Assembly: GCF_003545815.1 (NCBI RefSeq)
Contig: NZ_PDUW01000002.1
Location: 248,001 to 312,000, forward strand
Direction of reading: 5' to 3'
DNA from: Pusillimonas caeni
Lineage (GTDB): Bacteria; Pseudomonadota; Gammaproteobacteria; Burkholderiales; Burkholderiaceae_B
DNA length: 64,000 bases
The notes beneath the pieces were generated by a model. The model did no database searches and was not told the origin of the DNA. It saw nothing but the letters and a program-made list of their open reading frames with translations. Of this stretch, positions 24,858 to 33,063 are shown piece by piece. Within the stretch, counting starts at the first letter, position 1. Every line of letters starts with the position of its first letter. The position numbers and the translations under genes are program-made.

Positions 24858-25697
24858 TTACGCCTCGTCGACGATGGGGTTGCGCAGCGTGCCCAGCTTT
24901 TCGACCGTGACTTCGCAGACGTCGCCGTCACGCATCAGCAGCTTGGGGTCGCGCGCCCAGCCGATGCCGGCCGGCGTGCCGGACACGATGACGTCGCCGG
25001 CTTCGAGCGTGATAGCTTCGCTGATGATGGAAATAAGGGTGGCGACGTCGAAGATCATGTCCGACGTGGTGGCCGACTGCACGACCTTGCCGTTGAGGCG
25101 GGTTTCGATTTTGAGGCCCTTGGCGCCCGCCGGAAGCTCGTCCGCGGTGACGAGGTCGGGGCCGAAGCCTCCGGTGGCGTCGAAGTTCTTGCCGACTGTC
25201 CATTGAGGGGCCTTGAACTGGTATTCGCGTATCGAGCCATCGTTGAAGATGGAATAGCCCGCCACGCAGTCCAGAGCGTTTTCTTTGGAGATGTAGCGGC
25301 CGCCCTTGCCCAGCACCACGGCCACCTCGCCCTCGTAGTCGAGCGAGTCGGAGAGCTTGGAGCGGACGATGGGCTGGTCGTGCGCCACCAGGCTGGTGTG
25401 CAGGCGCAGGAACAGCGTGGGGTAATCGGGCTGTTCGTAGGGGCTTTCGGCCGTATGGTCGGCATAGTTCAGGCCGACACAGATGATTTTGGGAGGCCGC
25501 GAAAGAGGGGGCAGTAGGCGTGCGTCGGCCGCCTTGATGGTTTGCGATACTTGGCGGCCCTTGGCGTAGCCGGCCAGGTCGGTGCCGCCGGCGAGCAAGG
25601 CCTCCAGGCTTTCGTTGCCGATGACGTCGATGTCGCCTTGCTCGTTGCGCACGCCCAGGGCGGGCTTGCCATTGAGTTCTATGGATACGTACCGCAT
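24858..25697 (-). CDS. Fumarylacetoacetate hydrolase (FAH) family protein
   Basis: A 279-residue FAH-family enzyme. Members hydrolyse or hydrate/decarboxylate the open-chain products of ring cleavage. Family features are ICVGLNYADHTAES near residue 75, the metal-binding acidic residues in DYEGEVAVVLGKGGR, and GYSIFNDGSIREYQ. The carboxy-terminal GDVIVSGTPAGIG is also present. The ATG at 25697 has AGAGGGG upstream. It is paired with the type I dioxygenase downstream, which fits consecutive steps of one pathway. It diverges from a GntR regulator with a clear palindrome in between. Confidence 0.92.
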   Translation of the reverse strand: MRYVSIELNGKPALGVRNEQGDIDVIGNESLEALLAGGTDLAGYAKGRQVSQTIKAADARLLPPLSRPPKIICVGLNYADHTAESPYEQPDYPTLFLRLHTSLVAHDQPIVRSKLSDSLDYEGEVAVVLGKGGRYISKENALDCVAGYSIFNDGSIREYQFKAPQWTVGKNFDATGGFGPDLVTADELPAGAKGLKIETRLNGKVVQSATTSDMIFDVATLISIISEAITLEAGDVIVSGTPAGIGWARDPKLLMRDGDVCEVTVEKLGTLRNPIVDEA

Positions 25698-25770
25698 GCA
25701 GACCCCTCTTGTTATGAAACCTTCCGGTGGATGAAAAACTATGCTGCTTGAAATCCTATGCCAAAATATA

Positions 25771-25789
25771 TACAAAATCAAGTTTTGTA
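25771..25789. promoter_or_regulatory. Candidate GntR operator, TACAAAA-N5-TTTTGTA
   Basis: A perfect inverted repeat with 7-bp arms and a 5-bp spacer, midway between the divergent FAH and GntR genes. It is nested inside a second, almost concentric pair (CAAAAT at 25762, ATTTTG at 25795). This is the most obvious regulator site in the 136-bp spacer. Confidence 0.65.
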
Positions 25790-25833
25790 GATTAATTTTG
25801 CAGGCTTGGGTAAAATAGCGGCCATCCGCCCCC

Positions 25834-26553
25834 ATGGCCGGTGCCCGGGGCTGTCGACTTCATTACGAACCCGAATTGAGCTCCGATCCCAGCACTGCCC
25901 GCACTACGGCCTCCTCCCTGCAATTCGCCATCCGCCAGGACCTCATCAATGGGGTGTTTCCGGCGGGCGCCAAGCTGCGCATACGTGAATTGGCCGAACG
26001 CTACGAAGTGGGCACCATCCCCCTGCGCGAAGCCTTGTCGCGCCTGTGCAATACCGGCTTCATCGACGCCATAGATCAAAAAGGCTTCCGGGTCTCGGAC
26101 GTCTCCGAAGACGAGCTTCTCGACATCACCCGCACGCGCCAGCAGCTCGAGTCCCTGGCCCTGCGCGAGGCCATCTCGCGCCATGACGGCGAATGGGAGG
26201 GGCGGGTCCTGGCGGCGTATCATCAGCTCAAGCGCCTGCCGCTGCATCTGGAAGGACCCGATAAAGACATCAACCCCGATTGGGAGCGCGCGCACGACGC
26301 CTTCCACGAAACGCTGATATCGGGCTGTTCTTCGAAGTGGCTCAAGCGCTTCTGCGCCACCATGCGCGAACAGACGGCGCGCTATCGGGCCCTGTCGGCC
26401 GGCATCGGCCATGCCGAGCAGCGCAACGTCGACGCCGAACATCAGGCCATCGTCGACGCCATCATGCAGCGCGATGCCGACCGTGCCTGCGAGCTGCTGT
26501 CAGGCCACTTCGCCGCGACCACCCGCTTGGTGGCGCGGCTCTTGCAGGAATAG
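25834..26553 (+). CDS. GntR-family (FCD-type) transcriptional regulator
   Basis: A 239-residue FadR-subfamily regulator. The winged helix lies at residues about 28-95 (LRIRELAERYEVGTIPLREALSRL). The all-helical FCD ligand domain follows (LDITRTRQQLESLALREAI and a His-rich DAFHETLISG segment typical of the metal site). It is transcribed away from the FAH/dioxygenase pair, so it is probably their repressor with a pathway acid as ligand. The exact start is uncertain: 25834 gives a rather long amino-terminal tail. Confidence 0.9.
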   Translation: MAGARGCRLHYEPELSSDPSTARTTASSLQFAIRQDLINGVFPAGAKLRIRELAERYEVGTIPLREALSRLCNTGFIDAIDQKGFRVSDVSEDELLDITRTRQQLESLALREAISRHDGEWEGRVLAAYHQLKRLPLHLEGPDKDINPDWERAHDAFHETLISGCSSKWLKRFCATMREQTARYRALSAGIGHAEQRNVDAEHQAIVDAIMQRDADRACELLSGHFAATTRLVARLLQE

Positions 26554-26596
26554 GGTCGTCAACACCCGAAGCGCCGCCGTGCGCGGCCTTCACCGG

Positions 26597-27640
26597 CTAG
26601 CCGCGACTTAAATTGGCGGCGTGCCGCGCGTCGTTGCGGAAATGGGTCAGGGCGAGAATGTCGCGGGTAACCGGCATGGGCACGTTCTGCAGTTCGGCCA
26701 GCTCGAGCACCGCGTCGCCGATGGCCGCCAGTTCCAACGGGTGGCCGGCGAGCGAATCTTGCAGCATCGAGGTGCGAATGGCGCCCAGGCGGGTCGCCTG
26801 TTCGGCGAAGCTGGCCGGGTCGAAATCGAGGCGCGCCCCGTAGGCGGCGGCCAGTGCCAGGCATTCATTCATTATCTTGCGAACGATGGGCTGCAGGCGC
26901 GGGTTCCGGTACAGCGTGTCGAGCGTTGCGCCGGTAATGACCGAAAGCGGGTTGGAGATGAGATTGGCGATGATTTTCGTCCACAGCGAATCGCGGATGC
27001 GGCTGCTGACGCGTGACTCGATGCCCGCCGCATTGAATGTCTCGGCCAGGCGCGCCGTGCGCGGGCTTTCGCTGTGGTCGAGTTCGCCCAGCACGATCCG
27101 CATGGGGTTGGAGGACGATGCCACCCCTGGCTCCAGGCGTTCGGCGGCAAGAAACTGCACGGCGCCCAGCACTTGCTCGCTGGGCAAGGCCCGCAGCAGT
27201 GCGCCGTCGGGATCGACAGCCCTGACGGGGCGCCCCGCAAGACGGCCCGGCAGGCGCTGAAAATACCACCATGGCACGCCGTTGACCATGGGAACGATAC
27301 AGGTGTCGGGCCCGATCAACGGCGCGAGCGCGGGCACGATGCCCGGCAGGTCTTGAGCCTTGGTACAGACGAGGACGACGTCGTGCACGCCGAGTTCGGC
27401 GGCGTCGTCGCTGGCTGGAAGCCGCACGTGCAAAGTGTGGTGGGCGCGGCGCAGCCGCAGTCCATTGCGGCGCACCGCCTCGAGGGAGGCGCCGCGCGCC
27501 AGCAGGCTGACGGGCTGGCCAGCATGAGCCAGCGCGGCCGCCAGCGTACAGCCGACGGCTCCCGCGCCCGCTACGGCGATGCGCAGTGATGTTTCGCTGG
27601 CCGGCGCGCTGGCGGCGGACGGAGAAGCGGACGTGCTCAT
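26597..27640 (-). CDS. ApbA/PanE-type 2-dehydropantoate reductase-like protein
   Basis: A 347-residue NADP-dependent reductase of the ketopantoate reductase family. Rossmann motif GAGAVGCTLAAALAHAG lies near residue 24, with VLVCTKAQD and VNGVPWW. The second domain has the conserved substrate Lys in RDSLWTKIIANLISNPLSV. The ATG at 27640 has AAGGAAGG upstream. True PanE sits in pantothenate synthesis, but this copy lies among catabolic genes and has a long Ala/Ser-rich amino terminus. A role in reducing a 2-oxo acid from the local pathway is likely. It diverges from the second nitrilase. Confidence 0.87.
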   Translation of the reverse strand: MSTSASPSAASAPASETSLRIAVAGAGAVGCTLAAALAHAGQPVSLLARGASLEAVRRNGLRLRRAHHTLHVRLPASDDAAELGVHDVVLVCTKAQDLPGIVPALAPLIGPDTCIVPMVNGVPWWYFQRLPGRLAGRPVRAVDPDGALLRALPSEQVLGAVQFLAAERLEPGVASSSNPMRIVLGELDHSESPRTARLAETFNAAGIESRVSSRIRDSLWTKIIANLISNPLSVITGATLDTLYRNPRLQPIVRKIMNECLALAAAYGARLDFDPASFAEQATRLGAIRTSMLQDSLAGHPLELAAIGDAVLELAELQNVPMPVTRDILALTHFRNDARHAANLSRG

Positions 27641-27782
27641 GGTCGGGCCCTTCCTTCCGGGATGAGTTTTTACTCTAGCACAGCGATGCGGCGCCTGTCG
27701 GCGGAGCCATTGACCTTTTTCCTTCCCTGCGGCATGGTGGTGCCGTTTCATTTCCGAACACGGTCACAACCAGGAGGCTTGC

Positions 27783-28805
27783 ATGGCAGACGTTTTTCCC
27801 AAGTTCAAGGCGGCGGCGGTGCATGCCGCGTCGGTGTTCCTGAATCGCGATGAGTCCATCGACAAGGCTTGCCGGCTCATCGAAGAGTCGGCCGAGCAGG
27901 GGGCGGATCTGGTCGCCTTTCCCGAGACCTTCGTGCCCGGATATCCCTTCTGGATCTGGACGCATACGCCCACGCGGGGGGCGCCTTTGTACTACGAGAT
28001 GTACACCAACAGTGTCGAAATAGGCAGCGAAGCCACCGATCGCATCGGCTCGGCGGCGCGGCGCGCGGGGGTCTATGTGGTGCTGGGCATGTCGGAGCGC
28101 GAGGGCGGCACGCTATACAACACCCAGCTGTATTTCGACCGCAGCGGCGCCATCATGGGGCGGCACCGCAAGCTGCAGCCCACCCACGTCGAGCGCACCA
28201 TCTGGGGCCGCGGCGACGGCTCCGACCTGCCGGTCTTCAATACCGACCTCGGCAAGCTGGGCGGCCTGATCTGCTGGGAACACACCATGGACCTGGCGCG
28301 CTATGCGCTGACCAGCCAGGGGCAGCAGATCCACGTGGGCTGCTGGCCCGGCATTTCCGCGCTCACACACGATCCGAACTCGGGCTTTTTCAACCAGGTG
28401 GTCGAGACGGCCGCCCGCTACCATGCCTGGGCGTCGCAAAGCTTCGTCATCAACGTCAGCTCGCGCATCGATGACGAAGTGCTGAAGCGGCTCGATCTGG
28501 TCGACCAGCCCGACATGATCCGCACCGGCGGCGGCTGGAGCGCCATCATTTCGCCCACCGGCCGCATGCTGGCCGGGCCCAATATGGAGGACGAGACCAT
28601 ACTGGTGGCGGACATCGACCTGTCGGAAATCGTCTACCTGAAATACGCCTGCGATTCGGCCGGCCATTATGCGCGGCCCGACATCCTGCGCCTGGCCACC
28701 AACCTCATTCCCCAGCCGGTATCGCAGCCTTTTGGCGAGGTGCCGTGGCGGCGGGACGATGTGTCTCGCCGCGCGGAGCGCGAGAGCGAGGCAGTCGATG
28801 AGTGA
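27783..28805 (+). CDS. Nitrilase (carbon-nitrogen hydrolase superfamily), second copy
   Basis: A 340-residue nitrilase. Its triad is Glu48 (VAFPETFVPGYP), Lys130 (GRHRKLQPT) and Cys164 (LICWEHTMDL). CWEH rather than CWEN, and the segment GYPFWIWTHTP, are typical of aliphatic/arylaceto-type nitrilases and cyanide hydratase relatives. It is clearly distinct from the nitrilase at 12.0 kb, so this is not a recent duplication. The ATG at 27783 follows AGGAGG. It diverges from the ApbA-like gene and converges on the FAD monooxygenase with a 50-bp gap. It should supply a carboxylic acid to the neighbouring oxygenases. Confidence 0.92.
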   Translation: MADVFPKFKAAAVHAASVFLNRDESIDKACRLIEESAEQGADLVAFPETFVPGYPFWIWTHTPTRGAPLYYEMYTNSVEIGSEATDRIGSAARRAGVYVVLGMSEREGGTLYNTQLYFDRSGAIMGRHRKLQPTHVERTIWGRGDGSDLPVFNTDLGKLGGLICWEHTMDLARYALTSQGQQIHVGCWPGISALTHDPNSGFFNQVVETAARYHAWASQSFVINVSSRIDDEVLKRLDLVDQPDMIRTGGGWSAIISPTGRMLAGPNMEDETILVADIDLSEIVYLKYACDSAGHYARPDILRLATNLIPQPVSQPFGEVPWRRDDVSRRAERESEAVDE

Positions 28806-28855
28806 GCGCGCGTTGCAATGAGGCGTGTCGGGCGCGGCGCGCTGGCCGCCAAGCT

Positions 28856-30043
28856 TCAACGTTGAGGCGCCCGCTCTGCTTCCTGCAGGGCCTGCAGGCG
28901 CGCATAGAAATTGTCGACGTGGCCCTGCGCCGTCTGGCGCATGGCCGCGTTGCGGGCCTTGCAGCTTTCGGGGTCTTCGACCGCACCGGCCTCTCCGACC
29001 TGGCGCGAGGCGTCCTGGACGAACTTGCACATGGGATGGCGCCGCCGGCCGAAGCGCTGCAGCAGTTCGGGCACGTCGGGCGCGTTTTCGTCCAGCATGC
29101 GGCCCAGCACCACGGCGTCTTCGATGGCCATGGCGCCGCCCTGGCCCATGAAGGGCGTGGAGGCGTGGGCGGCATCGCCGATGAGCAGGGCGCGTCCCCG
29201 ATGCCAGGGCAGGGGTGCGGCCACTTCCTCCACCACGGTATACAGCACTTCGGTCTCGGACGAGACCTCGTCCAGGAAGCGGCGCGCCGGTCCGCCGAAT
29301 TCCGCGAATTTTTCGCGCATGATGGCGGGCCATTCTTCGGTGGGATACCAATGCGCCTCGGGCTCGGGAACCGTGCCGAAGATGTAGAGCCGGTCGTCGC
29401 TGATGGGCATGATGCCCAGTCGCTTGCCGATGCCCATCATCATGATCTTGACGTCGAGATCGGCCGGCCGCCGGTGCACGCTGCGCCATACGCCGAAGCC
29501 GGTGTTGCGCGGCTGGATGGCGGGGTGGAGCAGGCCGCGCAGCTGCGAGCGTATGCCGTCCGCCCCGATGACCAGGTCGTAGTCGCCGGCGGTGCCGTCC
29601 GACAGCACGGCGCGGGCGGGCTGTGCTTCTGAACCCGTGGACAGTTCGGCGACGGTGGAGCCCAGCCGTATGCCCACGCCCAGCGCCTCCAGCCTGGCGG
29701 CGAGAATGCGATGGATCTCGGCGCGCTTGATGCCCAGGATGGGCGGCACATTGCCGCCTATGGAGGGGTAGAAGACGTCCACGATGGGGGCGCCCCGGTG
29801 GTCCAGGTAGATGTTCTTGCCATCGCCGATGCCGAAGCCCGCAGCAATGATCTCGTCCAGTACGCCTACTTCGCGCAGCGCCGCCAGCCCGTTGCTGTAC
29901 ACGAAGATGCCGGAGCTCTGGAAGCGCCATTCTTTCTGCTTGTCCACCAGCGTGACGGCGACGCCGCGGCTGGCGAGCGTGATGGCGGCCGAGCATCCGG
30001 CGATGCCGGCGCCGATGATGAGTGCGTTCTTGATCAGGGACAT
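28856..30043 (-). CDS. FAD-dependent aromatic monooxygenase (salicylate/3-hydroxybenzoate hydroxylase type)
   Basis: A 395-residue group A flavoprotein hydroxylase. It has the dinucleotide motif GAGIAG (residues 11-16), the DG motif (VIGADGIRSQL, near 159-169), and the GD motif (LLIGDAAHASTPFMGQGG, near 291-308). Such enzymes hydroxylate phenolic acids with NAD(P)H and O2. It lies 11 bp downstream of the Rieske oxygenase gene on the same strand, so they form an operon. A TetR operator lies upstream of that operon. The product could feed the type I extradiol dioxygenase at 24 kb. The substrate is not determined. Confidence 0.9.
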   Translation of the reverse strand: MSLIKNALIIGAGIAGCSAAITLASRGVAVTLVDKQKEWRFQSSGIFVYSNGLAALREVGVLDEIIAAGFGIGDGKNIYLDHRGAPIVDVFYPSIGGNVPPILGIKRAEIHRILAARLEALGVGIRLGSTVAELSTGSEAQPARAVLSDGTAGDYDLVIGADGIRSQLRGLLHPAIQPRNTGFGVWRSVHRRPADLDVKIMMMGIGKRLGIMPISDDRLYIFGTVPEPEAHWYPTEEWPAIMREKFAEFGGPARRFLDEVSSETEVLYTVVEEVAAPLPWHRGRALLIGDAAHASTPFMGQGGAMAIEDAVVLGRMLDENAPDVPELLQRFGRRRHPMCKFVQDASRQVGEAGAVEDPESCKARNAAMRQTAQGHVDNFYARLQALQEAERAPQR

Positions 30044-30054
30044 GAGCGGGTGTG

Positions 30055-31050
30055 TCAGCGAGTTTCGGCCGCTTCCAGGCGGGCCAGGATCTTGTGCGCC
30101 GCGGTGACGGCCTTGTCGGCCTTCAGCGCCATGTCGGGCGCGCCGCCCGTGAAGGTCTTCATGGCCTGCTGCGCCTCGGCGATTTCCACGTCTTCGCCAT
30201 GCACCTTGCGCGCGCCGTCGTCCAGCTTGTGCGTCAGCGCCTCGTCGTCGATGCGGAAATTGCGCGCCATGGCGATGAAGTAGTGATGCGAGCCATCGGT
30301 TTCGGGCGTGATGAAGTGGTCGGCGCGCAGGTCGACCTGGGCCTCTTCGTTTTCATTGCGGGCCAGCACATTGATGAAGCACGGCGGGCGCCACTCGGCC
30401 AGTTGGGTGCGGTCGATGGGCTCTTTCAGTTCGCGCCAGGCCTTGTGGGCCGGCGCCTGCATGGTGTTCTTGAACACGCGCCGTGTGCTGACGTAGGCGT
30501 CTTCGACGGCGACCTCCAGCGGGTCGCCCTCCAGGCGCCTGGAGTCGAAGCCGATCGAATCGGCGTGCAGAAAGGCGACGTGCGAGAGATCGAGCAGATT
30601 GTCGTTCATCAGCACGTGCGCGCTTTTTACGTGGAAATACTGGACGATGTCGCTGTTCCAGGCTTCATCCTCTCGCCAAGGCAGGCCGGGCAGGCTTGCG
30701 GAGTCGGCCAGCGCCGGGTCGCCGGGCCAGATCCAGATCAGGCCGTAGCGCTCCACACAGGGATAGCTCTTGATGTGCGCCCGCGGCGGAATGACGTCCT
30801 GCGACGGAATGTGCACGCAGCGACCTTCGGTATTGAATTCCATGCCGTGGTAGCGGCAGCGCAACACCTTGCCGTCGACCGAGCCCATCGACAGCGGCGC
30901 CTGCCGATGCGGGCAGACATTGCGCAGGATGGCGACCGTGCCGTCGTCCTGCCGGAACACGACCACGGGTTCGCCGCAGATGACACGGCCCAGGGGTTCG
31001 GCCCCCAGCTCGCGGCTCGCGCAGGCCACGTACCAATAGTTTTTAAGCAT
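30055..31050 (-). CDS. Rieske non-heme iron oxygenase, VanA-like
   Basis: A 331-residue oxygenase component of the vanillate O-demethylase type (start MLKNYWYVACASRELG). The Rieske [2Fe-2S] ligands are Cys46, His48, Cys65 and His68 (NVCPHR, CRYHG). The mononuclear iron site is visible as NLLDLSHVAFLH. Vanillate-type enzymes remove O-methyl groups or hydroxylate aromatic acids. The ATG at 31050 gives the family length; the frame extends upstream without family sequence. No ferredoxin reductase (VanB type) is found anywhere in the window, so electrons must come from elsewhere. A TetR-type operator lies 49 bp upstream. Confidence 0.92.
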   Translation of the reverse strand: MLKNYWYVACASRELGAEPLGRVICGEPVVVFRQDDGTVAILRNVCPHRQAPLSMGSVDGKVLRCRYHGMEFNTEGRCVHIPSQDVIPPRAHIKSYPCVERYGLIWIWPGDPALADSASLPGLPWREDEAWNSDIVQYFHVKSAHVLMNDNLLDLSHVAFLHADSIGFDSRRLEGDPLEVAVEDAYVSTRRVFKNTMQAPAHKAWRELKEPIDRTQLAEWRPPCFINVLARNENEEAQVDLRADHFITPETDGSHHYFIAMARNFRIDDEALTHKLDDGARKVHGEDVEIAEAQQAMKTFTGGAPDMALKADKAVTAAHKILARLEAAETR

Positions 31051-31098
31051 GCTTTCGTCTCCGCCGTCGAGGCGGCGATCAAGGGCATGTCGCCCGAT

Positions 31099-31120
31099 TA
31101 ATTCACGATAGAGCGAATTA
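31099..31120. promoter_or_regulatory. TetR-type operator 2 (TAATTCAC-N6-GCGAATTA), upstream of the Rieske operon
   Basis: It matches the operator at 31946-31967 at all but one position of the two 8-bp arms, with the same 6-bp spacing. It sits 49 bp before the Rieske start and touches the last codon of the TetR gene. Confidence 0.7.
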
Positions 31121-31825
31121 TCGACCCGAGCGCCGGCTCTTGTCAACGACGGAAGGCGTCGCGGGGGCTCCGGCCGAGATGCCATGCAGGATGAGGTCGG
31201 TCACGAAGGAGACATAGCGCGACTTGAGTTCATCGATGTCGGCGTTCTCGCCGAAGAGTTCATGCAGCAGGGGTTTCGCGGCCACGAAGAACTCCGTCAG
31301 CCCGATCATGGCGACATGGAGAAAGCGTGGGTCGATGGGCCGCACCGGGCGCGAGGGCTGGTCGTGCAGCAAGGAAACGGTCAGGCGCATGCCGCGCGTT
31401 GCGATCTGGCCGAGCAGGTCCTCGCCGTCGCCGTCGTTGCCCTGGCCGTAGATCTTGTCCAATACCAGCCGATGGAAATGAGGGTTCGAATGAATCAGGT
31501 CGATCATGCTTTGCAGGCGGCCGGCCAGCTTGTCTTCCAGCGGCGCGCTGCTTTCCATGGTGGAACGGGCCGATTCCTGCCCCTGGTCGACCAGCTGCTT
31601 CACCACTTCGCGCAGCAGCTTGTCCTTGTTGCCGAAGTAATAGCGTATGAGGGCGGGGTGGACGCCCGCCCTGGCCGCCACGCCGGCCAGGGTCAGCGAT
31701 TCGGGCGAAGAAACGCGCAGCTCTTCGATGGCTGCCGCCAGCAGCGCTTCGCGCCCGACCGTATCGTCGGCGTCGGGGCGGCCCTTGGCCCGGGAGTTGG
31801 ACTTTTTGGAGGTGGCTGCGCTCAT
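31118..31825 (-). CDS. TetR-family transcriptional regulator
   Basis: A 235-residue TetR-type protein. The helix-turn-helix is at residues about 43-70 (LTLAGVAARAGVHPALIRYYFGNKDKLL). A Ser/Lys/Arg-rich amino terminus precedes it, and a carboxy-terminal ligand domain follows. It diverges from the binding protein at 32.0 kb and lies directly upstream of the Rieske/monooxygenase genes. The same palindrome occurs at both flanking promoters, so it very likely represses the binding protein, itself and the Rieske operon. The inducer is probably the aromatic substrate. Confidence 0.92.
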   Translation of the reverse strand: MSAATSKKSNSRAKGRPDADDTVGREALLAAAIEELRVSSPESLTLAGVAARAGVHPALIRYYFGNKDKLLREVVKQLVDQGQESARSTMESSAPLEDKLAGRLQSMIDLIHSNPHFHRLVLDKIYGQGNDGDGEDLLGQIATRGMRLTVSLLHDQPSRPVRPIDPRFLHVAMIGLTEFFVAAKPLLHELFGENADIDELKSRYVSFVTDLILHGISAGAPATPSVVDKSRRSGR

Positions 31826-31945
31826 GGTGTATCGATATGTCGGAAGCGGCGGCCGGCCTTTTAAGCCTCGGCCGCACTAGGGGTTTGTACGGATCAGGCC
31901 CTATTGTGAGCCTCGCGGCATGGACTCGCAAATATTATCTCCATA

Positions 31946-31967
31946 TAATTCACGTTGAAGTGAATTA
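31946..31967. promoter_or_regulatory. TetR-type operator 1 (TAATTCAC-N6-GTGAATTA)
   Basis: A perfect inverted repeat with 8-bp arms in the 215-bp spacer between the TetR regulator and the divergent binding-protein gene. A second near-copy lies upstream of the Rieske gene. Confidence 0.75.
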
Positions 31968-32040
31968 AATATGGACACTGCGGCCCGCCGGCCAGAACGC
32001 GGAATGCAGCCACGCAAACAGAGCACATACGGGGACACCT

Positions 32041-33039
32041 ATGAAGCACATCACACACGCGTTAAGCCGGTTTCTCAAGGCCGCCGCCCTGGCGTCGGCG
32101 GCATCGCTGGCCCTCGGCAACGCCCACGCCCAGGAAAAGCCTTTTGAAATTACCTATCTGCTGCCGGCTCCGGCCAACGCGATCGCGTTTGCGCCGCTGA
32201 TGCTGGCCCAGCACAAGAACTACTATGCCGACGCCGGCCTGCAGGTCAAGTTCGTCTCGGTCAAGGGCGGGGCGGACGTCGGCAAGCAGCTGGGAGCCGG
32301 CAACGGCCAACTGGGCGGCGCCCTGGGCGATACGCCCATCATCCTGCGCCAGAACGGCATCCCGGTCAAAGGCGTCGCGCTGCTGGGAGGCAAGGCGCTG
32401 CATCAGCTCATGACGCGCACCGATCGCAACATCGGCGGCCCCGCCGACCTGAAGGGCAAGACGCTTACCGTCATGTCCTACCAGGACACTTCCTTCTATG
32501 CCACGCTGGCGGTGCTGGCCAAGGCCAAGCTCACGCGCGAAGACGCCAACGTCCAGGCAGCCGGCCCCACCGGCATCTGGCAGCTGGTGGCCAACGGCAA
32601 TGCCGACGGCATGGTCGGGGCGCCCGAGATGGGCGCGGTGGCCGAAGAAGCGGGCGCCCGGCTCAAATGGGAGTCCACCGGCGAGTTCTTCCCCGGCATG
32701 GCGCAGGCCGTACTGGCGTCCGACGACATGATCAAGCAGCATCCCGAAGTCATCCGCAAGTTCGTCGCGGCTACGCTCAAGTCGCTGGCCGAAGTGCAGA
32801 ACGACCCCCAAGCCGCCGCCAAGGCGTATATCGAGGCCCAGCCGGTGTACAAAGGCCGTGAAGACATGGTCGGCAAGGTCCTGGCCTACTATGCCAAAAA
32901 CGTTTATCCGGGCCAGAAGGTGCCGGGCCAGTTCGACGCCGAGCGCGTCGCGGCCTTGCAGGAGTTCTACCTGCAGCAGGGCATCATCGAAAAGAAACTC
33001 GACTCGAAAGACGTCTTTACCAACGAGTTCGTGCAATAG
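32041..33039 (+). CDS. ABC transporter substrate-binding protein (NMT1/SsuA-like), orphan
   Basis: A 332-residue periplasmic binding protein with a signal peptide (LKAAALASAASLALG, cut near AHA-QE). It has the fold used for nitrate, sulfonate, taurine, aromatic acid and thiamine-precursor uptake (PLMLAQHKNYYADAGLQVKF near residue 58). The ATG at 32041 has GGGGAC upstream. Matching permease and ATPase genes (SsuBC-like) are absent on either side: ada lies downstream in the opposite direction. It is probably controlled by the TetR protein and must use a membrane complex coded elsewhere. Confidence 0.9.
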   Translation: MKHITHALSRFLKAAALASAASLALGNAHAQEKPFEITYLLPAPANAIAFAPLMLAQHKNYYADAGLQVKFVSVKGGADVGKQLGAGNGQLGGALGDTPIILRQNGIPVKGVALLGGKALHQLMTRTDRNIGGPADLKGKTLTVMSYQDTSFYATLAVLAKAKLTREDANVQAAGPTGIWQLVANGNADGMVGAPEMGAVAEEAGARLKWESTGEFFPGMAQAVLASDDMIKQHPEVIRKFVAATLKSLAEVQNDPQAAAKAYIEAQPVYKGREDMVGKVLAYYAKNVYPGQKVPGQFDAERVAALQEFYLQQGIIEKKLDSKDVFTNEFVQ

Positions 33040-33063
33040 AAGGGACGCCGTCCCGTGCCCGGG

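Noticed and set aside
1397-33039. Transposon or prophage carrying the catabolic blocks
   Set aside because: I found no transposase, integrase, terminal repeats or phage genes in or around either block.
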